From Antennarius striatus (taxonomy: Eukaryota; Chordata; Actinopteri; Lophiiformes; Antennariidae), in NCBI RefSeq assembly GCF_040054535.1, contig NC_090783.1:4787001-4851000 (forward strand): DNA of 64,000 nucleotides, in the 5' to 3' direction. The translations under genes and the position numbers were made by a program. Under the pieces are notes generated by a model. That model was not told where the DNA came from and searched no databases. It saw nothing but the letters and a program-made list of their open reading frames with translations. Shown here one piece after another: positions 53,009-64,000 of the stretch. Positions within the stretch are counted from its first letter, which is position 1. Every line of letters begins with the position of its first letter.

Positions 53009-55601
53009 ATCCTGCTATGTCCTGTAAACAGCATGCCCAATAATAATAAATTTACAACATGGTAGTAGAGATGTTTGTTTTTTGTCACTCTTAGGGTTAA
53101 ATTACATAAATTCAGGCTTCTAAGTTCATAAAAATTGCCTCTCAAAAGTTCAGACACAGATTAAATTGTATTTTTTTGATGAAACATCATCCAAAGGATC
53201 TACATCTCTCCACCTATAAATCTGTGTAAATCTCTGAGGAACATCAGTGGTATTCGTGTTCTATGTTTTCACAGACATGCTTTCGACATAAAATATTGAT
53301 ATTTTTATCGTTTGGCTTTTTGTCATACTTCTTAACAAAACCCTTTCACATCTGTTCCTTCTGTGATTGCTTGTGAGGCTCACAATCGTAAACACGTGAC
53401 AGCTTTAATGGTAGCCTCAACTCTCCATATGGTAGCAATCAACTGATAAAGGCTTTGGAGGCCGGGGTGGTTTCAGGACGGAGTTTGTCGCAGGAAAACG
53501 GATTACGACCACAAGATCAAAGAAACGAGTTTGGCTCGATTCATGCAAGCAAGCATGTATAAATATATAGAACCTCCTGCTTCCTAAACAGAGCTGTATT
53601 TTCTTAACAAAGATGAATCTAACAGATATCAAAAATTGCGCTAAAAAAAAAAGTGCTAAATGGCAGATTTTTTGTTTTGATACTTTCTGGCTTTGCAAAT
53701 ATTTGATTAGCCTCTAACACTGATAAAGGAACCATGCAATTTGCTGTAAAATCTCAAATATAATTATATACATTTGGGTTGTTTTTTTTTAACCTTGATG
53801 GAAACAAATAATGGAACATAATTTAGCACAAAGATGCTGATTACGTCACAGTGAAGATAATATTGCATTTAAACTTAGAAATTTACTGCCGTGTAAACTG
53901 TATCGAAATCTGAAACAAATTTTCTTTTGCCTCTAAGCCTCTTTTGAGAAAAGAGAATGTCCAGGACAAAGAGCAAAGAAGAGAATCTCTGATTGCATGA
54001 TGAGAATGTCTGCCTCCAATTGTCAATACGATTTGTATTTGATATTTGAACTTTGGTGCTCTTAATTTGAAAAAAAAAAAAAAGACAGCTGATGTGTGGT
54101 GACAAAATGAGAGAACATCACAGTTGTCTTTGTAATAAAGGACAAAAATGTGAAACGTGTATTTATAAGCGTGTCTGTTATCATGTTTATTTTAGTGATA
54201 TCATGGGAATTGTGTAACCATACTTTGGCTAATCCCCTCAGTCCAACATGTAGTGTCCTCTAATACCCTGAACTTAGTCTCACAACAACAAATACACACT
54301 GTAAGCCTTTGGAAATGTCCTTGTGTCGGTTACTGTTATTACAGAAGACGCAGAGCAAAAATCCTGCTTTGGGATCAGCTTGAGACAGGCGTGAGAATTT
54401 TCCAACCTCTCCCAGGGTTCAGTGGGCTTTGGCTCTCTGCCTGGAAGCGTCAAACACTGGACGATGTTTGGTCGGAGTCTTACAATTGCCAAAGTGTCAA
54501 ATGAAAATTTCTGTGAAGGGTGACTAAAGACTTATAAAACAGCTCATAAAGCCACTTCTAAATTGCCTTGGAATACTAAGTCAATGTTTGTGAACTTTAG
54601 CATTCTAACCCTTCAATCAAGTCAAATAAAGACCTGTTGTTGTCAGAGGTCAGTCTATCCACTTATACTAGAAGAAAAGTAAAGCTGAGCTACAAAAATG
54701 TAGAAGTTTCATGTATTTACATCTTTCCTTTCTTGTTAATGTTCTTGTAACCTTTCAGATTCATTTTTAACACTCCTTGGGGGAAGTCTCAAACCCATGG
54801 CTGGGAAACAATGGCTTCAGCATTAGATATCTGGGGCTGAGTCACATCTTTAAATGGAAGAAGCATCCTAAACACATGATTTATTTGAATGTTTTATTGA
54901 TTCTTCGATGCTCAATATGTACAAATGAAAAGTTCTAAGCTTTGGTAAGTTCCTAATAGAATTGTATAACATTTTCCAGAAGTGCTGTGTTTGAAGGAAT
55001 TCACCACTAGATGTCAGACTTGCTTGCTTTTTCATGAATGTCCAGAATCTTCACGGACTTTCCGGTCTGATGAGAGACACATCAATAATGAGAGTTGTTT
55101 GCAGAGCAAAAATATTCCTATTGAACACCTAAATGATGCATATTTATTGTACTGATTTATCGATCATGTCAAAACTTTTTAATTAGATTTTTCAGAAACA
55201 TATAAAAGGCTACAAAAGCAACACAGATGCTTTTAATCTAATTCAGCATCACATTAGGATCATTTTAGGGTTTTCATCAATGAGTACAAAACTACTCATT
55301 TGATGAATTGTACTTTACTTCCTTTTCATAAAACAGTTAAATAAAAATAAAAAAACTAATTTTAACAGGAATTAAGTTAAGTAGAAAAATAGATACAGAT
55401 TAAATAGATTTAATTTCATGCTTTTCCATCAATGCCTTAAAAGTCACTTTCCTTATGCACAGTCAGAACAAAAGGAGGGTATCAGCCCCCGCATGATATT
55501 CTCCTTTACCCCCTCCTCCTCTTACTGTCTTTCCTCTTCAATTCCTCCTCTGTCTAAATTTCACTCACTGTGCATCTCTCCATCTTTCCAATTCAAGTCA
55601 G

Positions 55602-55715
55602 ACAGATGTCTCTCCGGAACTTCAGAGCCGTGGAGTGGAAGTGATGAAAGCCACAAGCCGGGTCCCACTGAAAGACCCCGGCTCCTCGTCTGCCAGCACA
55701 AACTCCCTCATTTAG
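55602..55715 (+). other. Candidate terminal exon, 37 codons, gene unknown
   Basis: A pyrimidine-rich tract ending ttccaattcaagtcag precedes an open frame beginning TDVSPELQSRGVEVMK and ending STNSLI with a TAG stop. A poly(A)-like attaaa follows near 55746. Local GC is higher than the surroundings. I cannot name a gene ending this way, and no partner exons were found. Confidence 0.15.
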
Positions 55716-56560
55716 AAGCACATCCTGGAACTGGGGCTGCTTTTTAATTAAAGCCTTAGTGGATTGGGCGAGACTTAGTAGAGGTTGCGAGGGAAACTTT
55801 AAAGTTGCACTTGACAGGTATATTTAAGTTCACCAAGTTTGACCAGATGGAGCATGTATATTGTATAAGTCTTTGAATGCAGCGGTAGTGGGGTGGAAAG
55901 AGATATATCAAACAAGCAAAAAGGAAAAAAAAAAAAAAAGTCACGGAGGGGGGAAAAAGGAATTCAGGAAAAGTGGAAGGGTAGGTGCTAGTTGAGGGAT
56001 GGAGACAGAAGTGGAAGGGGGGTGCATGGGGAGCCCAGAACAACTAGCGTGGAGCAAGCAGAGCACAGCCTTCCGGGTGAGTCTTAGATGTTTCAACAAG
56101 AAGCATCTCAAGATAAAATCACTGAGAGGAGCAGTCTTCATCTGGCGTCAGATAAAATAAGACATTTGAAAGACTTAATTGTTAATATTTATCAATATGT
56201 CTTATTATGCAGTGAAAAATATATGATGAGTCTCCCCGAAGATGAACGCATGTGTCCCTAGGAGGAGACGCTTCTGACATATCTTTTTATGATTCATTAA
56301 TCCGTCTTCACTCATTAGCAGCATCACAACGTTGGACAAACATGGTTAAGTGAACTGATCAAAAAGAGCTCAGCATGAAGTATTGAACTGATCTCCCATT
56401 GCAAACTTTGTTTTGGTGAAAACCTGCCATTTGTGACTGTTTATCACCCAAACTGAAAAGTCCTCAAAAAGTTCCACAATCTCTCACCCCACTGATGAAA
56501 ACAGTCGGAAGTATGTAAAACACCTTTCAACAGTACCAGTTTGAAAATGCATGTTTCCAA

Positions 56561-56578
56561 CATACATACATACATACA

Positions 56579-56612
<34 letters not shown>

Positions 56613-56614
56613 CA
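56561..56614. repeat. (CATA)n tetranucleotide array
   Basis: About 12 uninterrupted cata units run into tatatacaca. Confidence 0.96.
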
Positions 56615-56857
56615 CATGCATTATTTGAATATTTCAGACACAGGGTTGGAAAGATCTCTATGAATTTGCACCCTCTAGTGAATCATTTTGGAAATGACAA
56701 ACTGGACACAAACATTAAAGAATCATTTGTACGTCTTGAGAAAAACACCTGTAACAGTCTCATGTATGTTTCCATGATCTTCACAGGAAAAAATATTTCC
56801 ACACACCAAGATATTAATAGCTTGATATTCTGTACTCTCTTGACATGTTAATATACA

Positions 56858-56858
<1 letters not shown>

Positions 56859-56894
<36 letters not shown>
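56859..56894. repeat. (TA)n microsatellite
   Basis: An uninterrupted TA run follows atatacag. Confidence 0.95.
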
Positions 56895-56898
<4 letters not shown>

Positions 56899-57937
56899 TT
56901 TCTAAAACCCTTCAGCCAGAATAAAATCTTAATTTCCAGTTGGTCAGCTTGGCTGAAGTGCAGCTCTTCTTACCCTTTGGCCACAACTCAGCATCCAGAA
57001 CTTACACTGAGATTTCATCATCACACTGGACGCAGCAACAGGAGAAAGGTTGAACTGTTAGAGAAGTCATTTTTACTGCCCACGAATCCTATAGGCATAG
57101 AATTTTACTACATTTATACCATCTTATTCTTTTTTTCATTTTTTTTTCATTTTATGAAGATAATTAAGGTTAAGAAATAGGACTAACGTTGGGGAAGCGA
57201 TAGAACAAATGAAATCAAATAGAAGAGAATAAAAAGCAACATTTGTTGAATTGCCCAGTTTGATGTAAATATAAAGCAAAGCTTCGGAGGGCAAATCTTT
57301 AACACAGGTAGGTGTGATTTGACATTTCTGGACAATTCTCTTTTGCTTCTTTGACACAAGTTCCTCACTCAACAGGGAACATAAGACACCCTTAACACAC
57401 CATAAGTTTGTAAAAGTGGCTCAATCATTTGTAGCTCTGAAATAGTTAAAATCGATTCTGATTCTTGCTTGACATATTCTTCTTCTTAAAATGGCTTCTT
57501 TTTGCTGCTCAGATAAATTGCCATCTTTGCTTGGCCCAGAAGAAAGTTTAGAATCTACCAATCCTTTTTAAAAAAAAATTATTCCTACATTTCAAACCAT
57601 AACGTACACCTGCCTGTTGATCACATGATCGAATGACAGAAAGATAACTCTCCAAAAACAGGAAACAGATTATCGAGTCTCTGACAGTCTAGGAAGCAGT
57701 GAAAAACGGAATGGACAGTTTTCTGACATGTTTATATTCAAACTCGAAACAAAATTGTTGACAGCCACAGCGCTGTGTAAAATCCTCCGTTGGAGATCCA
57801 CAACCTTTTTTGTTAACAAGAATTAGAAGAAGAAGAACAACAACAAGAGCAAGAAAAGGAACTAGAAGCTGGACCCATCAACAAGACTTGGTACGGTTCG
57901 TTCCTTCCTCACCTGTATGACTGTGTGCATGTACTTA

Positions 57938-57973
57938 GGTGTGTGAGTGTGTCTGTGTGTGTGTGTGTGTGTT
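57938..57973. repeat. Imperfect (TG)n microsatellite
   Basis: A GT array interrupted by gag and tct units, ending in a pure run of about 8 units. Confidence 0.92.
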
Positions 57974-60900
57974 TCTTCAACAAAGACAAGGCATCATTCC
58001 AGCAGTTGTACATCTAAATCAGCGGCGAACGGAGAGCACGGTTCACTCGTGTAGAGACAGGGCGCTCTTTTGGGTTTGCTTCTCCTAAACACCAGTTGTC
58101 TCCTCAAATCAGTGTGGTCATGTCTGCATTATTGATACAGCAGGCCTGAGGGGCCCAGGCTCAGATGGTGCATGAGTTTATAGGTTCTCCTGTGTGTCTG
58201 TCTCGGTTCTCGTGTGCTCAGAGGTAAGCTAGGACAAAACTAAAATTAGGCCTTAAGCTGAAAAGATGAAGCAGGTTATTCTGGTTTAAGTGAAGATAAA
58301 CGGGAACAAGGCGTCTCATGGGAGAGTTGATGGTCAGATTTTGCACTTATATATATAGCACTCATGTAGCAACACAGGGGAAGAATAAGGAGTCAAAGAC
58401 AAAAGGGAATCAAAGTTTTACTATGTGTAGCTCCAAAAATTTATAGTAACTTAGATTTTATCACATAAATGAAGCAATTACTTTATTCTTTAAAACATTG
58501 ATAGACATCATGAACAGACACTTATCCTGACTTACAGTAAATGAACTACTTAATGATGATTAAAATAAATTTCTTTTTGCCAAAAATCTCCAGAATATCG
58601 CAGTGTTTTAGATGTATTTAGACATTTAATTGTTTGACTAAGAAATTAGTCACTGGATTGAACTGATAATGAAAACTGTTGCTTGTGGCGCTTGTGACAG
58701 TCAGTATAATCTTTATTAATGACACATTGCTGGTATTGTGAAACTGAGAAGGTCTGAGGAAGACAAAATATTTGACATTCCTTTAATACATGACATGTAG
58801 TTAGTTATTCCTTTTTTTTGTGACCTCTGTGGGAAGTGTGTGATTTTTTTTTTTGTTCAAATACCAACATTGATGTGAGTTTTTCAGATTGCTCCAAGGT
58901 CCAAATACATTCGTTTTCGAAAGGTTGTTTGTAATCGCCATTTATAACACAGGTACTGCTGAATTTAAGTTAAGTCGTGCACAATCATATGAAAAAATAA
59001 TACAGGCAAAAACAAAATTCAATTTTGCGTCATTTCACTCAAATTTACAACTGTTCGCCACAAATATTGAACTCATAATATCATCAGAAAACCGTTAAAA
59101 GTACATGTTTATTATACAGCAATACCCCGGGTGGAGGTGGGTGGGTAAACCAAAAAGGGGCATTAAATACATACCGTAGGCCTAATTTTATATGAGAAGA
59201 AATTCACTCAACACCAACAACCAGGATGAACTATTTTACTTATTATTCTACAAATGAATACTTTCCTCAAATATTTGAATGTGTCAAACAAGTTTCCTTA
59301 AATTGACAAATAGCATTTGTTAAATCGATTTCAGATGATTTCTCTGCCTGTGATTATTATCAATTATGTAAACATCTATAGGCTTAAGGTCCTATTCACA
59401 GCTAGAGTCTGAACAGAAGATACTTCATGTCGACCGTAACGCCGTGTTCATCCGAGCTAAGTTCAGGTTTTGATGGCCAAAGTTATGCATCAAAATTTAT
59501 TCACATCTGTCATAGAGGAATTGGGAATGTGGTTTACCTTGATGTGTTTGATTTATTCTGCAGGCCCTGGGGTTATACGCCTGAATTAGAGAGCATCAAT
59601 AAGGAAAGACCATCTCCCGTATCCCACAAGTAATAATTACCAACATCATTATTGATCTGAGTATCGATGCATTGCTAATTGTTTCTCGCAGTTATTTATT
59701 TAATTCCATCTCTGGCCGCATGAATGTGTTGACCTTGCGCGGCAGGAAGTATGAAAAATGAAAAAATGCACATTAAGATTCCACTTAAAGCCTTAAAAGT
59801 GCAAGGACGCTTTCTCCTTTCCATCAAAACAGGAGGGTCTGGTTACGATCATTAAAAAACACCAGCAGAATGGCAATTCGAGTCGAGACAACATTGGAAG
59901 ACACTTCCTCCTATTTCATAGCAGTGATGTGGTTCTTAATCTCTGTGGATGATGAAGATGGCTTCGTATTGATAGGTTAGAGCACTTTATTATCTAACAT
60001 ATATAATAATAATGAGGATTGTTCATCATTAAGGGTTTATGGGATTCAGCACATCAAAAATATATTCCTACCTCTCGAATTAGCATCTCTGCATCTCGTA
60101 CCGAGCAGAAAATCAAGGTCTAACTTCGTTACCATTTTTTATGCATGAATTTTGTTTTAAAAAACTGTAGATTTTTAGAAAAACTGGAGAGAGAACGTAA
60201 CTGGAGATTTAGAAAATGTTTCGTAATTTATTATTTAAGGAAACCTGTTGCCTGAATCCATACTGAGTTGAAAGTTTGTACATTTAATCCATCAATTTGT
60301 AAGGGAGATCTCATTTACTATTTAGAAGAACTTTTCTGCATCCTGTTAGGGAGACTTTTCAGGTGCTAAACTATCATCAAACTGTAGGACCTTCAAACCA
60401 CACTTTAGTTTTCTGTCTTTTTTTCGTTGTTTTTTGTGTGTTTCAAATTGCAGGTGCTGCAGACAAGTGTCTGGATATTCCCCTGTCAGGTTGTATGAAG
60501 AACATCTGTTACCTGTCGGCATGTTGTTGCTGTGCCCTGCCGGGCTCATCAGGTACCCGGACAGACCTTTAACCAAACAAGGAATGACCAGAGCAATGGG
60601 ATCGCGCTTCAGCAGGCTGTCAGGAAGTTCTCGAAGAATGGACTAGTCCAAGATGAGTGATCTTATTTCAATATCTTTACCACACAACTATGTCTGAGCC
60701 ACACCGAATAGATTATTGATTTAAACCACTGGGCGACACTGCATATTGACATGCACATATTTACAATGGCTGTCAGGGGCTGATGATTTTGGAAATAATT
60801 ACCATGTATTTATTTTCTCCCGCTCTTCCCTCTCTCTCCCTCCAACTCCCGCCCCACCAGATTGTGTAGCCAACCCTCTAGCAGTGTAATGCTGAAGGTG

Positions 60901-61381
60901 TGTTTGTGCTGTTATGCCCTCTGGCTTGGCTGCCAGCTTGCTCCCACTGATCTGAGCCAGAAGGCAGAGTGCCGAGGAATACCGATCACCTTGCCCAGAC
61001 CGAATCCTTTGAGCTCTCTCTGGCATCTTTCCCCCTTCTACCAGTTTCCTCCTCTGCTCCTCTCTTCCCCCTTCTGAAGTTGACAACAAAGACATCCTCG
61101 GGGTCCTCCTTGATGTGAGACCCACTCTTGATCTTTTTTCCCTATGTTTTTGTACCTTATAGTTGCACTACTTTCATATTCCGCTTGCACAATATTTACA
61201 CACCAGAAGACAAAGAAACAGGGGTCTTTTCATGTAGGAACCCCTGCCAACATGTTAATCACCTGAAGACCTGCAGTGGTCATGTGGTCATGTTGGCTCA
61301 GTAGAAGCAGGACATTAGTGAGACAAGACTGTGTCTTATTACCCCCTATTAGACCATAGCCTCAAGACACGTAGCAAGTAG

Positions 61382-61584
<203 letters not shown>

Positions 61585-64000
61585 ATCAGTGTCACCCTCT
61601 ACGATTTGCTCGTCTGCATACATCCTCCTACCTCCTCTCTCCTTAACCCACCCCACCCCTCAAGACCCCGACACCCCATCAACAGCCCCCCAGCTTCCAC
61701 GAGGAGAAATCTCTGAAGAGCTAATTAGTGGTGGAATGGAGTCCAGGAACAGCCAATGGAGCTGAAGAAAGGGGATTGGCTGTGGTGCTGGCGTTATCGG
61801 TCAGGGCCTGACAGAGGGGTGACAGTGAGTGGAGGCAAACCGGCGGCTTACAACTGACAGAGAGAATAAAGAGAGCCTCTGAGCCAATGAGAACGAGAAT
61901 GACAGAGGCAAGAGAAAAAAGCTGGCAGTCTCCTGGCCTAGGCTAACAACACAGTCCCAGTTACTGAGTTTGTGCTGTCCCTGCCAAAGCACCGTGTTGG
62001 ATGTTTATGGATTCTACTGTCACAGGGTATCACTCTGACTTAATAGAGAAGTGCAGCCAAATCTAACATAACAGAGGTAGCCTTATCACTGGTCCTTTTT
62101 CACTAAACCATATGCTGCAGATAATAAACAGATAACGCCTTTTTGATGTCAACCAATGGTTTGAGGACCGTGATTTTGAAGCTCCAAGTTTGGCATGTTT
62201 GTTGGGTCTCTATCTGGGCCACGTGAGATGGATGGGGGTCGGGTAGGGGTATTGGATTGATCAGCTCAAGGGAAAGAAAACAGAAGAACACATTTCTTTC
62301 TTGAATGGAGTTTTCCCATCGCTATTTGTATTCTTGCAGTTTTACATTGGAGAATCTGTCACCGTTGTCCAATGAAAGCAGCAACCATCTCTTCAATAAC
62401 ATTCGGTCCCTCTCATACACATAGTTAGATAAATGTCTCCACTATAGGTAGATTTACAGAGTAATTGCTTCTGTTTTTGCCGGCATTGGTTTTTTTTTTT
62501 GTTTGCTTGTCTGTCTGACAGTTAGTAGATTAAACAAAAACCGCCCTACAGATTTTCATTCAAATTGGTGGCGCGATTGGACGCGTGGCGTGGAATAACT
62601 CATTACATTCTGGAATGGATCCAGATTGTGGGCCAAATCATAGAAATTATTTTCACCTTCCTCCAAATGTCCATCTATTATGCTTAAGTTGATGTAAGTT
62701 TGATGAACTTTGGTACACAGGTTTTGGCTCCAGCAAGGAAGAAACTATTACACTTTGGATTTGGTGCAGGTGTTTCACTTAAACTTGTGGGTATAGATTT
62801 ATCTTTTCTTATCTCTGTCAACTATCATCAAAGCCAGGAAGCGTAACAAGGAGCGATGAGTTAAGTGTGAGTGAAGAACACACAAGAGGCTTTCCCTGAC
62901 AGGTATCGAGGATGGTTTAAGCACAAGAACACATCTAACGTAGGAACAAAAGATTATAATGATGTTTGCTCCACTATACTTTTCTTAACATGGAGTATGG
63001 AGGGAGGTCAGGGAGGTGGCATTACACTTTTATGATGATCATTTATTTATTTTGTCAAGTAAATCCAATCAGAATGCCTGGGAGCTACACAGATAGCAAA
63101 CAGGGATAATTAGCATCACTGGGATAGGTGGCGTCTCCTCGTACTCTGGCCTCCTCTTGCTTTTTCTGTCGAAGAGGTGAGGTGGTGCAGGACCTAAATA
63201 TTGATAGAGCTGTCTATACGCAATGAAACTCAAGTACTTTCCACTATTGTTAAAAGCTGTATTTCAATGTTGGACGGCCTTTTCATGACCACTAATGATG
63301 ACGAACTTCAGATATTTACTTACTGTTTTTTTCTTCTTGCACTAAAGACCTGGAAATTTCTTTTTTGTTCCAAACTTTACTTGAGAGAGTTGAGAAACAC
63401 AACATCTGTGTTTCAGCTTGGATTGTTTTCTGGAATAAACTTTGGGTTCCCTTGGAAAGATTGAAAGAAAATAAGAGCATGATTGACTACAAGCTGTAAA
63501 TATAACACAAAATCAACTGTTTTACGAAATGTTCAGTCACTTGATATGACAGTTGGGAATTTGACATAACAATATTCAGTGGTGTGAAAAAAAAAAGTTC
63601 ATGCAGTTGAGTGATGCAGTGCATCTGGAGGCCTTGATTGAATTTTAACACAGAATACAGCTCTAGCTCTTTACAGACATAAGGATGTCTCTATAAAATG
63701 ATGTTTGATTAAATTTAAACTGCTTTGTTTCCCTTTTCTTCTGTAGGCAATTGTATGTGAACTAATTTCCAGACTGACTTTCCGTTCTTATCTGACGTGA
63801 AGACTATTACTACTATTACACCGCTGGGTGTAAAATCATTTGATTTTAAACACACCTGGTCGAGTGTGTTTACGATGACCGGTCTTCATAGTCCTGCTGT
63901 CTGGAAATGATATTCATAAATAAAATCGAAATAATATTAGAAAGAGTTTGAAAAAATTGACACAATTTATTGTTTGGGTTTATGTGAGTATAATCATTAA

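Noticed and set aside
60454..60549. Plus-strand segment between a pyrimidine-rich acceptor and a gtaccc donor, with a long open frame across it
   Set aside because: The donor is poor, the peptide matches nothing I know, and no neighbouring exons were found.

Overview
The window is vertebrate nuclear DNA, almost certainly from a ray-finned (probably percomorph teleost) fish. The genes are split by GT-AG introns and their products resemble human proteins in length and motif order. Introns are moderately short. Fish-style microsatellites, degraded DNA transposons and a tRNA-like SINE fragment fill the gaps. There is no bacterial, phage, plasmid or CRISPR content.

Four protein-coding genes are supported. 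In window order they are arhgap10 (minus; only the first coding exon, 11698-11851, with 11.7 kb of what appears to be intron 1 below it), prmt9 (plus; 12 coding exons, 14932-22012, 850 aa), tmem184c (minus; 10 coding exons, 23467-26158, 444 aa) and ednra (minus; 7 coding exons, 31967-38623, 445 aa). Every exon was read from the sequence and checked for splice signals and phase, so the full reading frames of prmt9, tmem184c and ednra close without a break. Order and relative orientation match my recollection of human 4q31 (EDNRA, TMEM184C, PRMT9, ARHGAP10), inverted as a block. This is a conserved synteny block, not a functional operon. The products act separately: a BAR-PH-RhoGAP-SH3 membrane-remodelling protein, a type II arginine methyltransferase acting on the splicing factor SF3B2, a multipass membrane protein of poorly known function, and the endothelin A receptor.

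By region: 1-11697 is arhgap10 intron 1, with a 1.2-kb DNA transposon (1631-2835), a pogo-like MITE and large TA/CA and TG microsatellites. 11852-14931 is the divergent arhgap10/prmt9 intergenic region, with a 175-bp GGAT array and a perfect 36-bp palindrome. 22013-23466 is the convergent 3' end of prmt9 and tmem184c. 26162-31966 holds the tmem184c promoter and an intergenic spacer. 38675-64000 is the large upstream region of ednra with no recognised protein-coding gene. The start-codon exon of ednra begins just after a splice acceptor, so its promoter and non-coding first exon(s) should lie in that upstream region. It also holds several structured or repetitive elements: back-to-back hairpins at 40528-40597, 140-bp inverted arms at 45092-46030, interleaved inverted repeats at 50708-50761, and a duplicated repeat at 51914-52410.

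I found no convincing new multigene system. The most unusual things are the palindromic or structured DNA elements and a few unassigned splice-bounded segments; these are reported as observations with modest scores.
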